Source: Eriocheir sinensis
Lineage: Eukaryota > Arthropoda > Malacostraca > Decapoda > Varunidae
Assembly: GCF_024679095.1 (NCBI RefSeq)
Contig: NW_026111622.1
Location: 124,001 to 188,000 of the forward strand
Direction: 5' to 3'
Length of the DNA stretch: 64,000 nt
Within the stretch, counting starts at the first letter, position 1. Each line of letters begins with the position of its first letter. The translations under genes were made by a program, and so were the position numbers. Shown one piece after another: positions 25,097 to 43,346 of the stretch. The notes under the pieces were generated by a model that did no database searches, was not told the origin of the DNA, and saw nothing but the letters and a program-made list of their open reading frames with translations.

Positions 25097-28000
25097 TTAT
25101 TTTATATGTACTTTGTATATATATTTTTATACGCATTTACATTATTTAACATTTATTTAATTTAATTACTTCTGTGTATTTTTGTATATAGTTTTATACA
25201 AATTTACGATATTTTATGTGTATTTTGTATATCTATTTTCATACAAATACACATTCTTTTATTGATATTTTGTTTATTTATTTTGACGCGAATTTACATT
25301 ATTTAATGTGTATTTTGTATATATATTTTTATACGTATTTACATCATCTCATGTGTATTTTGTATATATATTCCTATAGAAATCAACGTTATTTTATGTG
25401 TATTCGTATATATTTTCTGAAACAAATTTACACTGTTTTATGTGTATGTTGCGTATTTTTTCAATACAAATTAACCTTATTGTATATGCATTTTGTATAT
25501 TAATTTTAATACAAATTTAATTATTCTATGTGTATTTTTGTATATGTATTTTTAAAAAAAATGTGCTTTATATTATGGGTATTTTCCATCTTTATTTTCA
25601 TACAAATTTAAATTATTTTATTGATATTCTGTGTACTTATTTTGATACGATTTTACATTATTCTATGTGTATTTAGTATATATATTTTATTTTATGTGTA
25701 TTTGTTTTCATTTCATACAAATTTACATAATTTTACGTGTATTTTGTACATGTATTTAAATACAAATTTTACTAATTATATGTGTTTTTTGTATATCTAT
25801 TTTCATACAAATTGATATTATTTTTGTTTGTTTTTTGTATATATTTTTATACAAATTTTCGTTATTTTATGTGTATTTTCGGTATTTATTTTCCTACAAA
25901 TATACGATTTTTTTCGGAATTTTGTTTATTTATTTTATGTGTATTTTCCATATATATTTTCATCAAAAATTCCATTATTTTTTTGGTAATTTGATACAAA
26001 TTTAGATATTTCATTGGTATTTTGTAAACATATTTTTATACGCATGTACATTATTTAATGTGTGTTTTGTATATATATTTTTATGAAAATTTACATTATT
26101 TTATTGATATTCTGTGTATTTATTTTGACACGATTTTACATTATTTAATGTCTATTTTGTATATATATTTTTATACGTATTTACAGCATCTCAAGTGCAT
26201 TTTCTATATATATTTCTATAGAAATCTACGTTATTTTATGAGTATTCGTATATATATGTTGAAACAAATTTACATTGTCTTAAGTTTATTTTGCATATTT
26301 AAAAAAAAATAATTACCTTATTGTATGTGCATTTTGTATATTACTTTTAATACAAATTTAATTATTGAATGTGTATTTTTGTATATATATTTTTATAAAA
26401 ATCTGCTTAATTTTATGGGTATTTTGCACCTTTATTTTCATAAATTTACGTTATTTTGTTGATATTCTGTGTATTTATTTTGATACGATTTTACATTATT
26501 CTCTGTGTATTTTCTATATATATTTTATACAAATGTACGTTATTTTATGTGTATTTGTTTTAATTTCTTACAAATTTACATTATTTTATGTGTATTTTGT
26601 ACATGTATTTAAAGACAAATTTAACTAATTATATGTGTATTTTGTATATCTATTTTCATACAAATTGAAATTATTTTTGTTCATTTTCGTATATATTTTC
26701 ATACAAATTTTCATTATTTTATATGTATTTTGTATATTTATTTTTCTACAAATATACGTTCTTTTTTCTGAATTTTGTTTATTGAATTTGATACGAGTTT
26801 ACCTTATTTTGTATATCTATTTTCATACAAATTTAATTACTTCTGTGTATTTTTGTATATAGTTTTATATAAATTTACGTTATTTTATGTGTATTTTGTA
26901 TATTTATATTTATACAAATACACATTCTTTTATTGGTATTTTTTTATACGAATTTACATTATTTTATGTGTATTTTGTATACATTTTTTTATACGTATTT
27001 ACTTCATTTTATGTGTATTTTGTATATATATTTTTATAGAAATTACGTTATTTTATGTGTATTCGTATACATATTTTAAAACAAATTTACATTGTTTTAT
27101 ATGTATTTTGCATATCTATTTCAATACAAATTTACCTTATTTTATGTGTTTTTTATATATTTATTTTAATACAAATTTAATTTTTTTATGTGTATTTTGG
27201 TATACATTTTTTATAAATAAAAAAAATGCGGTATTTTATGTGTATTTTGCCTCTTTATTTTCATACAAATTTACATTATTTTATTAATATTCTGTGTATT
27301 TATTTTGATACGATTTTACATTATTCTATTTGTGTTTTGTATATATTTTTTTTATACAAATCTACGTTATTTTAAGTGTATTTGTTTATGTATTTTCATT
27401 CAAATTTACATTATTTTATGTGTATTTTGTATATGTATTTCAATACAAATTTACCTAATTTTATGTGTATTTTGTATATTTATTTTCATACAAATTTAAA
27501 ATATTTTTGTGTATTTTTGTATATAGTTTGATGCAAATTTAAGTTATTTTATGTGTATTTTGTATATCTATTTTCATACAAATACACTTTCTTTTATTAA
27601 TATATTGTTTATTTATTTTGACGCGAATTTACATTATTTAATGTGTATTTTGTATATATATTTTTATACGTATTTACATCATCTCATGTGTATTTTGTAT
27701 ATATATTCCTATAGAAATCATCGTTATTTTATGTGTATTCGTATATATTTTCTGAAACAAATTTACACTGTTTTATGTGTATTTTGCGTATTTTTTCAAT
27801 ACAAATTAACCTTATTGTATATGCATTTTGTATATTAATTTTAATACAAATTTAATTATTCTATGTGTATTTTTGTATATGTATTTTTAAAAAAATATGC
27901 TTTATATTATGGGTATTTTGCATCTTTATTTTCATACAAATTTAAATTATTTTATTGATATTCTGTGTACTTATTTTGATACGATTTTACATTATTCTAT

Positions 28001-28313
28001 GTATATTTAGTATATATATTTTATACAAATGTACGTTATTTTATGTGTATTTGTTTTCATTTCATACAAATTTACATAATTTTACGTGTATTTTGTACAT
28101 GTATTTAAATACAAATTTAACTAATTATATGTGTATTTTGTATATCTATTTTCATACAAATTGATATTATTTTAGTTTTTTTTTGTATATATTTTTATAC
28201 AAACTTTCGTTATTTTATGTGTATTTTCGGTATTTTTTTCCTACAAATATACGTTTTTTATCGGAATTTTGTTTATTTATTTTGATACGAATTTACATTA
28301 TTTTAGGTGTATT

Positions 28314-28314
<1 letters not shown>

Positions 28315-28383
<69 letters not shown>
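28315..28383. repeat. Perfect (TA)n microsatellite, ~69 bp
   Basis: Lies between AGGTGTATTTGA and TTTTTATACTTATTTAC, exactly where unexpanded relatives at 46706 and 50010 carry only a short TATATATA core. Confidence 0.97.
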
Positions 28384-28386
<3 letters not shown>

Positions 28387-30461
28387 TATACTTATTTACA
28401 TCATTTGATATGTATTGTGTATGTATATTTTCATAGAAATTTACTCTATTTTAGGTGTATTCGTATATATATTTTGATACAAATTTACATTATTTATGTG
28501 TATTTTGCATATCTATTTCAATACAAATTTACTTTATTGTGTATTTATATTTTTATACATTTTTTAATGTTTATTTTGAATATATATTTTTATACTAATT
28601 CATGTTATTTTATGTGTATTTGTATTAATATTTTCATACAAATTTATATTATTTTATGTGTATTTTGTACAAATATTTCATTACAAATTTACGTTATTTA
28701 TGTTTATTTTGTATATTTATTTCATTCAATTTTAAATTATTTTATGTGTATATTTGTATTTGTATTTAGGTTATTTTATGTGTATTTTCTATATATATTT
28801 TCATCCAAAATTTCATTATTTTTTTGGTATTTTGTTAATTTGATTCGATACAAATTTAGATTATTTCATTGGTATTTTGTATACATATTTGTATACGCAT
28901 GTACATTATTTAATGTGTGTTTTGTATATATATTTTTATGCAAATTTACATTATTTTATTGATATTCTGTGTATTTATTTTGATACGATTTTACATTATT
29001 CTATGTATATTTTGTATATATATTTTATACAAATGTACGTTATTTTATGTGAATTTGTTTTAATTTCATACAAATTTACATTATTTTATGTGAATTTTGT
29101 ATATGTATTTCAACACAAATTTACCTAATTTTATGTATATTTTGTATATTTATTTTCATACAAATTTAAAATATTTTTGTGTATTTTTGTATATAGCTTG
29201 ATACAAATATAGGTTATTTTATGTGTATTTTGTATATCTATTTTCATACAAATACACATTCTTTTATTGATATTTTGTTTATTTATTTTGACGCAAGTTT
29301 ACATTATTTAATGTGTATTTTGTATATATATTTTTATACGTATTTACATCATTTCATGTGTATTTTGTATATATATTCCTATAGAAATCAACGTTATTTT
29401 ATGTGTATTCGAATATATATTTTGAAACAAATTTACACTGTTTTATGTGTATTTTGCGTATTTTTTCAATAAAAATTTACCTTATTGTATGTGCATTTTG
29501 TATATTAATTTTAATACAAATTTAATTATTCTATGTGTATTTTTGTATATGTATTTTTTAAAAAAATATGTTTTATTTTATTGTTATTTTGCATCTTTAT
29601 TTTCATACAAATTTAAATTATTTTATTGATATTCTGTGTACTTATTTTGATACGATTTTACCTTATTCTATGTGTATTTTGTATATATATTTTATACAAA
29701 TGTACGTTATTTTATGTTTATGTTTTCATTTCATAAAAAATTATATTATTTTATATGTATTTTGTACATGTATTTAAAGACAAATTTAACTAATTATATG
29801 TGTATTTTGTATATCTCTTGTCAAACAAATTGAAATTATTTATGTTTTTTTTTGTATAATTTTTTATAAAATTTTCGTTATTTTATGTATATTTTGTAAT
29901 AATATTGTATATATAATATTGTAATAAGTTAAATTTGTATTTAAATATTAATACGTTATTTTATGTGTATTTTGTATATGTTTTCTCATTCAAATTTACA
30001 TTATTGAATTAGTTTTTTGTTTATTTATTTTAATACGAATGACTTGATTATTTGTGTATTTTGTTAATATTTTTTTATACGTATTTACATTACTTAATGT
30101 GTATTTTGTTTATATATTTTTTTACAAATTTACGTTATTATATGTGTATTTGTTAAAAAATATTTTGAAACGAATTTACTTTATTTTATGAATTTTGTAT
30201 ATATATTTCAATTCAATTTTAGCTTATTTTGTGTGTATTTTGTATATCTATTTTCATACAAGTTTAATTACATCTGTGTACTTTTGTATATAGTTTGATA
30301 CAAATTTACGTTATTTTATGTGCATTTTGTATATTTATATTTATACAAATACACATTCTCTAATTGGTATTTTGTTTATTTATATTTATACGAATTTACA
30401 TTATTTTATGTGTATTTTGTATACATTTTTGATTCGTATTTACTTAATTTTATTTGTATTT

Positions 30462-30595
<134 letters not shown>

Positions 30596-31119
30596 GAAAT
30601 CTACGTTATTTTATGTGTATTCGTATATATATTTTGAAACAAATTTACATTGTTTTATATGTATTTTGCATATCTATTTCAATACAAATTTACCTTATTG
30701 TATGTGCATTTTGTATATTTATTTTAATACAAATTGAAATATTTTATGTGTATTTTAGTATATATAATTTTTTAAAAAATGCGTTATTTTATAGGTATTT
30801 TGCATCTTAGTTTTCATACAAATGTACATTATTTTATTAATATTTTGTGTATATATTTTGAAACGATTTTATATTATACTATTTGTGTTTTGTATATATT
30901 TTTTTATACATATTTTCATTATTTAATGTGTATTTTTATATATATTTTATACAAATTAACGTTATTTTAAGTGTATTTGTTTATATAATTTCATTCAAAT
31001 TTACATTATTTTAAGTGTATTTTGTATATGTACTTCAATACAAATTTACCTAATTTTATGTGTATTTTGTATATTTATTTTCATACAAATTTAAATTATT
31101 TTTGTTTTTTTTGTATATA

Positions 31120-31456
31120 CATATAGAGTAAATTTCTATGAAAATATATATTCAAAATACATGTAAAATTATGTAAATAAGTATAAAAAAATATATATAT
31201 CAAATACACCTAAAAAAATGAAAATTCGTATCAAAATAAATAAAAAAAAAATTCCGATAAAAGAACGCATATTTGTAGGAAAATAAATATACAAAATTCA
31301 CATAAAATTACGAAAATTTGAATAAAAATATATACAAAAAAACAAAAAAATAAATTTCAATTTGTATGAAAATAGATATACAAAATACACATATAATTAG
31401 TTACATTTATATTTAAATACATGTACAAAATACACATAAAATAATGTAAATTTGTA
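31120..31456 (-). repeat. Short minus-orientation satellite block
   Basis: It enters through TATATACATATAGAGTAAAT, the reverse complement of the junctions at 50089 and 63529. About seven monomers follow, and it exits at TGTAAATTTGTAC|GTTCTTTTATCGG. Confidence 0.85.
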
Positions 31457-32376
<920 letters not shown>

Positions 32377-33230
32377 GAAATAAATATACAAAATACACAT
32401 AAAATTAGGTAAATTTGTATTGAAATACATACACAAAATACACATGAAATAATGTAAATTTGAATGAGAATACATAAATAAATACACTTAAAATAACGTA
32501 AATATTTATAAAAAAATATGTACAAAACACAAATAGAATAATGTAAAATCGTATCAAAATAAATACACAGAATATTAATAAAATAATGTAAATTTGAATG
32601 AAAATAAAGAAGCAAAATACCCATAAAATAACGCATTTTTTTATTTATAAAAATATATATACCAAAATACACATCAAAAAATTAAATTTGTATTAAAATA
32701 AATATACAAAAAACACATACAATAAGGTAAATTTGTATTGAAATAGATATGCAAAATACATATAAAACAATGTAAATTTGTTTCAAAATATAAATACGAA
32801 TACACATAAAATAACGTAGATTTCTATAAAAATATATATACAAAATACACATAAAATAATGTAAATTCGTATCAAAATAAATAAACAAAATACCAATAAA
32901 AGAATGAGTATTTGTATAAATATAAATATACAAAATATACATAAAATAACGTAAATTTATATAAAACTATATACAAAATACACACAAAATAAGCTAAATT
33001 TGAATTGAAATATATATACAAAATACATGAAATAAAGTAAATTTGTATCAAAATATTTATACAAATACACATATAATAACGTAAATTTGTATGAAAATAT
33101 ATAAACAAAATACACATTAAATAATGTAAATACGTATAAAAAAATATGTACAAAATACACATATAATCATGTAATTCGTATCAAAATAAATAAACAAAAT
33201 ACCAAATAAAATAATATAAATTTGTATGAC
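32377..33230 (-). repeat. Minus-orientation satellite block
   Basis: Common order in reverse. From about 32580 to 33190 it parallels 61260-61930, including the TTTTTTTATTTATAAAAAT step next to the AACGCA landmark. Confidence 0.87.
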
Positions 33231-36200
33231 TAAACGTGTATGTTGCATATTTTTTCAATACAAATTTACCTTATTATATACGCATTTTGTATATTAATTT
33301 TAATACAAATTTAATTATTCAATGTGTATTTTTGTATCTGTATTTTTATAAACATATGCTTTATTTTTTGGGTATTTTGCATCTTTATTTTCATACAAAT
33401 TTACATTATTTTATTGATATTCTGCTCATTCATTTTGATGCGAATTGACATTATTCTATGTGTATTATACAAATTTACGTTATTTTATGTGTATTTGTTT
33501 ATATATTTTGACACTAATTTACAATATTTCAAAAGAAATTTACCTAGTTTTATGTGTATTTTGTATATCTATTTTCATAGAAACTCAAATTATTTCTATG
33601 TATTTTTGTATAAATTTTAATACAAATTTTAGTTATGTTTTATGTATTTTGTAAATTTATTTTCATTCAAATATATATTATTTTATTGGTGTTTTGTTGA
33701 TTTATATTGATTCGAATTTACATTATTTTATATGTACTTTGTATATATATTTTTATACGCTTTTACATTATTTAATATTTATTTCGAATATATATTTTTA
33801 TAAAAATTCATGGTATTTTATGTGTATTTGTATATATATTTTCATATAAATTTACATTATTTTATGTGTATTTTGTACATATATTTTATTTCAAATCTAC
33901 CTTATTTTATGTTTATTTTGTATGTGTATTTTATATATTTATATTTATCTAAATACACATTCTTTTATTGGTATTTTGTTTATTTATTTTAATTCGAATT
34001 TACATTATTTTATGTGTATTTTGTATACATTTTTTATACGTATTTACTTAATTTTATGTGTATTTTGTATATATATTTTTATAGAAATCTACGTTTTTTT
34101 ATTTGTATTCGTATATATATTTTGAAACAAATTTACATTGTTTTATATGTATTTTTGCATATCTCTTTCAATTCAAATTTACCTTATTGTATGTGCATTT
34201 TGTATATTTATATCAATACAAATTTAAATATTTTATGTGTATTTTAGTATATATATTTTTATAAGAAATGCGCTATTTTATGGGAATTTTGCATCTTTAT
34301 TTTCGTACAAATTTACATTATTTTATTAATATTCGGTGTATTTATTTTGATACGATGTTACATTATTCTATTTGTTTTTTGTATATACTTTTTTATACAT
34401 ATTTATATTATTTAATGTGTATCTTGCATATATATTTTATACAAATTTATTATCTCTTATCTATTTTCATACAAATACACATTCTTTTCATGATATTTTG
34501 TTTATTTATTTTGACACGAATTTACATTATTTGATATGTATTTTGTATATATATTTTTATACGTATTTACATAATTTCATATGTATTTTGTATATATATT
34601 TCTATAGAAATCTACTTTATTTTATGTGTATTCGTATATATATTTTGAAACAAATTTACGATGTTTTATATGTATTTTTGAATATCTCTTTCAATACAAA
34701 TTTACCTTACTGTATATGCATTTTGTATAATTATTTCAATACAAATTTAAATATTTTATGTGTATTTTGGTATATATATTTTTATAAAAAATGCGATAAT
34801 TTTTGGGAATTTTGCATCTTTATTTTCATACAAATTTACATTATTTTATTGATATTCTGTGTATTTATTTTGATACGATTTTACATCATTCTATTTGTTT
34901 TTTGTATATATTTTTTTATACATATTTACATTATTTAATGTGTATGTTGCATATAAAAAATGCGATAATTTTTGGGAATTTTGCATCTTTATTTTCATAC
35001 AAATTTACATTATTTTATTGATATTCTGTGTATTTATTTTGATACGATTTTACATCATTCTATTTGTTTTTTGTATATATTTTTTTATACATATTTACAT
35101 TATTTAATACAAATTTACGTTATTTAAAGTGTATTTGTTTATATATTTTCATTCAAATTTACATTATTTGATGTGTATTTTGTATATGTATTTCAATACA
35201 AATTTACCTAATTTTATGTGTATTTTGTATATTTCTTTTCAAACAAATTTAAATTATTTGTGTTTTTTTTTGTATATAGTTTTATACAAATTTAGGTTAT
35301 TTTATGTACGCATTTACATTATTTGATGTGTGTTTTGTATATATATTTTTATGCAAATTTACTTTATTATATGTGCATTTTTGTACATATATTTTTAGAG
35401 AAATTTGCGTTATTTGTATGTTTTCTCATACAAATTTACATTATTTTATTGCTATTTTGTTTATTTATTTTGATACGAATTACATGATTATATGTGTATT
35501 TTGTACATATTTTTTATACGTATTTACATTACTTAATGTGTATTTTGTTTATATATTTTTAAATAAATCTACGTTATTATATGTATTTGTATAAATATTT
35601 TGATACAGATTTACATTATTTTATGTATTTTGTATGTACATTTCAATTCAAATTTAGCTTATTTTAGCTGTATTTTGTATATATATTTTCATACAAATTT
35701 AATTACTTCTGTGTATTTTTGTATATAGTTTTATACAAATTTACGATATTTTTTGTGTATTTTGTATATTTATATTTATACAAATACACATTCTTTACTG
35801 GTATTTTGTTTATTTATTTTGATACGACTTTTATGTGTATTTTGTATTCATTTTTTTATACGTATTTACTTTTATGTGTATTTTGTATATATTTTTATAG
35901 AAATTTACGTTATTTTATGTGTATTCGTATATATATTTTGAAACAAATTTACATTGTTTTATATGTATTTTTGAATATCTCTTTCAATACAAATTTACCT
36001 TACTGTATATGCATTTTGTATATTTATTTCAATACAAATTTAAATATTTTATGTGTATTTTGGTATATATAACTTTATAAAAAATGCGATATTTTTTGGG
36101 AATTTTGCATCTTTATTTTCATACAAATTTACGTTATTTTATTGATATTCTGTGTATTTATTTTGATACAATTTTACTTTATTCTATTTGTTTTTTGTAT

Positions 36201-36424
36201 ATATTTTTTTATACACATTTACATTATTTAATGTGTATCTTGCATATATATTTTATATAAATTTACGTTATTTTAAGTGTGTTTGTTTATATATTTTCAT
36301 TCAAATTTACATTATTTGATGTGTATTTTGTATATGTATTTCAATACAAATTTACCTAATTTTACGTGTATTTTGTATATTTCTTTTCATACAAATTTAA
36401 ATTATTTTTGTGTATTTTTGTATA
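33231..36424 (+). repeat. Plus-orientation satellite block with a recent 169-bp tandem duplication
   Basis: It contains the ATGCGATAATTTTTGGG variant, present twice, and two GGAATTTTGCATC series. It also holds relatives of the transposon target region near 33630 (TTAGTTATGTTTTATG). It ends at TTTTTGTATAC|AATAAGG. Confidence 0.87.
34787..35107 (+). repeat. Tandem direct duplication, 169-bp period
   Basis: Bases 34787-34938 recur at 34956-35107 with no difference I can see by eye. Both start AAAAATGCGATAATTTTTGG, and between them lies ATGTGTATGTTGC. The period is close to four monomers minus one partial, suggesting unequal exchange. Confidence 0.85.
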
Positions 36425-36795
36425 CAATAAGGTAAATTTATATTGAAATAGATATGCAAAATACATATAAAACAATGTAAAATTTGTTTCAAAATATATA
36501 TACGAATACACATAAAATAACGTAGATTTCTATAAAAATATATGTACAAAATACACATAAAATGAAGTAAATACGTATAAAAAAATATACAAAATACACA
36601 TAAAATAATGTAAATTCGTATCAAAATAAATAAACAAAATACCAATAAAAAAATGTGTATTTGTATAAAAATAAATATACAAAATACACATAAAATATCG
36701 TAAATTTATATAAAACTATATACAAAAATACACAAAAGTAGTTAAATTTGTATGAAAATAGATATACAAAATACACATAAAATAAAATAAATTTG
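36425..36795 (-). repeat. Short minus-orientation satellite block
   Basis: About eight monomers in common reverse order, bounded by TTTTTGTATAC|AATAAGG and AATAAATTTG|TGTATTTTTG. Confidence 0.85.
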
Positions 36796-38536
<1,741 letters not shown>

Positions 38537-39370
38537 TGAAAATAGATATACAAAATATACATAAAATAAACTAAATTTGTATTGAAATATATATAGAAAA
38601 TACATAAAATAATGTAAATTTGTATCAAAATATTTTAACAGATGCGCATAAAATAACGTAAATTTGTTTTAAAATATACAAAATACACATTAAATAATGT
38701 AAATATGTATAAAAAAATATATACAAAACAGAAATAGAATAATGTAAAATCGTATCAAAATAAATACACAGAATATTAATAAAACAATGTAAATTTGTAT
38801 GAAAATAGAGATGCAAAATACCCATTGAATAACGCTTTTTTTATAAAAATATATATACTAAAATACACATGATAAAATTAATTTGTATTAAAATAAATAT
38901 ACAAAATACACATACAATAAGGTAAATCTGTATTGAAATAGATATGCAAAATACATATAAAACAATGTAGATTTGTTTCAAAATATATATACGAATACAC
39001 ATAAAATAACGTAGATTTGTATAAAAATATATATACAAAATACACATAAAATGAAGTAAATACGTATAAGAAAATGTATACAAAATACACATAAAATAAT
39101 GTAAATTCGAATCAAAATAAATAAACAAAATTACAATAAAAGAATGTGTATTTGTATAAATATAAATATACAAAAAAAAACATAAAATAACGTAAATTTG
39201 TATAAAACTATATACAAAAATACACAGAAGTAATTAAATTATTATGAAAATAGATATACAAAATACATATAAAATAAGCTAAATTTGAATTGAAATGTAT
39301 ATACAAAATACATAAAATAATGTAGATTTGTATCAAAATATTTATAAAAATACATATAATAACGTAAATT
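38537..39370 (-). repeat. Minus-orientation satellite block
   Basis: It begins with a relative of the 53483 block. The part 38840-39290 is nearly the same as 62620-63055 in direct orientation, including the TATACAAAAAAAAACATAAA slip and the TTATTATGAAAATAG variant. Confidence 0.87.
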
Positions 39371-42295
39371 TTGATACGATTTTACATTATTCTATTTGTG
39401 TTTGTATATATTTTTTTTATACATATTTACATTATTTAATGTGTATTTTGTATATATATTTCATACAAATTTACGTTATTATATGTATATTTGTTTATAT
39501 ATTTTCTTTCAAATTTACATTATTTTATGTGTATTTTGTATATGTATTTCAATACAAATAACCTAATTTTATGTGTATTTTGTATATTTCTTTTCTTACA
39601 AATTTAAATTATTTTTGTGTATTTTTGTATATAGTTTTATACAAATTTAGGTTATTTTATGTACGCATTTACATTATTTAATGTGTGTTTTGTATATATA
39701 TTTTTATCCATAGTTACTTTATTTTACTTTCATTTTTGGACATATATTTTTATAGAAATTAGCGTTATTTTATATGTATTTGTATATGTTTTCTCATACA
39801 AATTTACATTATTTTATTGATATTTTGTTTATTTAGTTTTATACGAATTAAATTATTATATGTGTATTTTGTACATATTTTTTATACCTATTTACATTAC
39901 TTAATGTGTATTTTGTTAATATATTTTTAAACAAATTTACGTTATTATATGTATTTTTATAAATATTTTGATACAACTTTACATTATTTTAGGTATTCTG
40001 TATATACATTTCAATTCAAATTTAGCTTATTTTATCTGTATTTTGTATATCTATTTTCATACGAATTTAATTACTTCTGTGTATTTTTGTATATAGTTTT
40101 ATATAAATTTACGTTATTTTATGTGTATTTTGTATATTTATATTTATACAAATACACATTCTTTTATTGGTATTTAGTTTATTTATTTTGATACGAATTT
40201 ACATTATTTTATGTGTATTTTGTATACATTTACTTATACGTATTTACTTCATTTTAAGTGTATTTTGTATATATATTTTTATACAAATCTACGTTATTTT
40301 ATGTGTATTCGTATATATATTTTGAAACAAATTTACATTGTTTTATATGTATTTTGCATATCTATTTCAATACAGATTTACCTTATTGTATGTGTATTTT
40401 GTATATTTATTTTTATTAAAAATGCGTTATTTAATGGGTATTTTGAATTTTTAGTTTCATACAAATTTACTTTGTTTTATTAATATTCTGTGTATTTATT
40501 TTGATACGATTTTACATTATTCTATTTCTGTTTTGTATATATTTTTTTATACATATTTACATTATTTAAAGTGTATTTTGTATATTTTAAAACAAATTTA
40601 CGTTATTTTATGCGCATCTGTTAAAATATTTTTTCAATATCTCTTTCAATACATATTTACCTTACTGTATATGCATTTTGTATATTTATTTCAATAAAAT
40701 TTAAATATTTTATGTGTATTTTGGTATATATATTTTTATAAAAAATGCGCTATTTTATGGGTATTTTGCATCTTTCTTTTCACACAAATTTACATTATTT
40801 TATTGATATTCTGTGTATTTATATTGATAGGATTTTACATTATTCTATTTCTTTTTTGTATATATTTTTTTATACACATTTATATTATTTAATGTGTATC
40901 TTGCATATATATTTTATACAAATTTACGTTATTTTAAGTGTATTTGTTTATATATTTTCATTCAAATTTACATTATTTTATGTGTATTTTGTATATGTAT
41001 TTCAATACAAATTTACCTAATTTTATGTGTATTTTGTATATTTCTTTTCACACAAATTTTAAATATTTTTGTGTATTTTTGTATATAGTTTTATACAAAT
41101 TTAGGTTATTACGTATTTACATTATTTAATGTGTATTTTGTTTATATATTTTCATACAAATTTACGTTATTATATGTGTATTTGTATAAATATTTTGATA
41201 CAAATTTACTTTATTTCATGTATTTTGTATATATATTTCAATTCAAATTTAGCTTATTTTGTGTGTATATTGTATATATTTTCATACAAATTTAACTACT
41301 TTTGTGTAATTTTGTATATAATTTTATATAAATTTACGTTATTTTATGTGTATTTTGTATATTTATATTTATACAAATACACATTCTTTAATTGGTATTT
41401 TTTTATTTATTTTGATACGAATTTACATTATTTTATGTGTATTTTGTATACATTTTTTTATACGTATTTACTTCATTTTATGTGTATTTTGTATATATAT
41501 TTTTTATAGAAATCTACGTTATTTTATGTGAATTCGTATATATATTTTGAAACATTTACATTGTTTTATATGTATTTTGCATATCAATTTCAATACAAAT
41601 TTACCTTATTGTATGTGTTTTTTGAATATTTATTTTAATACAAATTAAATTTTTTGATGTGTATTTTGGTATATATATTTTTATAAATAAAAAAAATGCG
41701 TTATTTTATGGGTATTTTGCTTCTTTATTTTCATGAAAATTTACATTATTTTATTAATATTCTGTGTATTTATTTTGATACGATTTTACATTATTCTATT
41801 TGTGTTTTGTACATATTTTTTATACAAATTTACGTTATATTAAGTGTATTTGTTTATGTATTTTCATTCAAATTTACATTATTTTATGTGTATTTTGTGT
41901 ATGTATTTCAATACAAATTTACCTAATTTTATATGTATTTTGTATATTTATTTTCATACAAATTTAAATATTTTTGTGTATTTTTGTATAAAGTTTGATA
42001 CAAATTTAGGTTATTTTATGTATATTTTGTATATCTATTTTCATACAAATACACATTCTTTTATTGATATTTTGTTTATTTATTTTGACGCGAATTTACA
42101 TTATTTAATGTGTATTTTGTATATATATTTTTATAAGTATTTACATCATTTCATGCGTATTTTGTATAGTTTTAATTCTATTTGTGTTTTGTATATATTT
42201 TTTTTATACATATTTACATTATTTAATGTGTATTTTGTATATTTTAAAACAAATTTACGTTATTTTATGCGCATCTGTTAAAATATTTTGATATT
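39371..42295 (+). repeat. Plus-orientation satellite block; 40430-42293 is one arm of a long inverted duplication
   Basis: The arm matches the reverse complement of 60977-62600 at several private joins: TGCGCATCTGTTAAAATATT next to TTTTCAATATC near 40630, AGGTTATTACGTATTTAC near 41103, and GCGTATTTTGTATAG next to TTTTAATTC near 42155. The other arm lacks about 230 bp present here near 41900-42070. Confidence 0.85.
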
Positions 42296-43346
42296 AAAAT
42301 ACATATATATATAATAAATTTGTATTGAAATATATATACAAAATACACATAAAATAATGTAAATTTGTATAAAAATATATATACAAAAAACATAATATTT
42401 AAATTTCTATAGAAATATATATACAAAATACACATGAAATGATGTAAATACGTATAAAAATATATATACAAAATACACATTAAATAATGAAAATTTGTGG
42501 CAAAATAAATAAACAAAATATCAATAAAATAATGTGTATTTGTATGAAAATAGATATACAAAATACACATAAAATAACCTAAATTTGTATAAAACTATAC
42601 ACAAAAATACACAAAAATAATTTAAATTTGTATGAAAATAAATATACAAAATGCACATACAATAAGATAAATTTGTATTAAAATAGATGTGCAAAATACA
42701 TATAAAACAATGTAAATTTGTTTCAAAATATATACGAATACACATAAAATAACGTAGATTTATATAAAAATATATATACAAAACACAAATAGAATAATGT
42801 AAAATCGTATCAAAATAAATACAGAATATTAATAAAATAATGTAAATTTGTATGAAAATAAAGATGCAAAATACCCATTAAATAACGCATTTTATATAAA
42901 ATATATATACCAAAATACACATAAAAAATTAAATTTGTATTAAAATAAATATACAAAAATACATACAATAAGGTAAATTTGTATTGAAATAGATATGCAA
43001 AAATATATAAAACAATGTAAATTTGTTTCAAAATATATATACGAATACACATAAAATAACGTAGATTTCTATAAAATATATATACAAAATACACATAAAA
43101 TGAAGTAAATACGTATAAAAATGTATACAAAATACACATAAAATAATGTAAATTCGTATCAAAATAAATAAACAAAATACCAATAAAAGAATGTGTATTT
43201 GTATAAATATAAATATACAAAATACACATAAAATAACGTAAATTTGTATAAAACTATATACAAAAATACACAGAAGTAATTCAATTTGTAGTAAAATAGA
43301 TATATAAAATAAATAAAATTTTTGAAATGTATATACAAAATACATT
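42296..43346 (-). repeat. Minus-orientation satellite block
   Basis: It enters at AAATATTTTGATATT|AAAATACATATATATATAAT. Order is common, with several shortened monomers such as AAATATATAAAACAATG near 43000. It exits at GTATATACAAAATACATTAT. Confidence 0.85.

Noticed and set aside
28183..28962. 259-codon plus-strand open frame
   Set aside because: It runs straight through a TA tract (alternating Y and I) and ordinary monomers on both sides; composition artefact.
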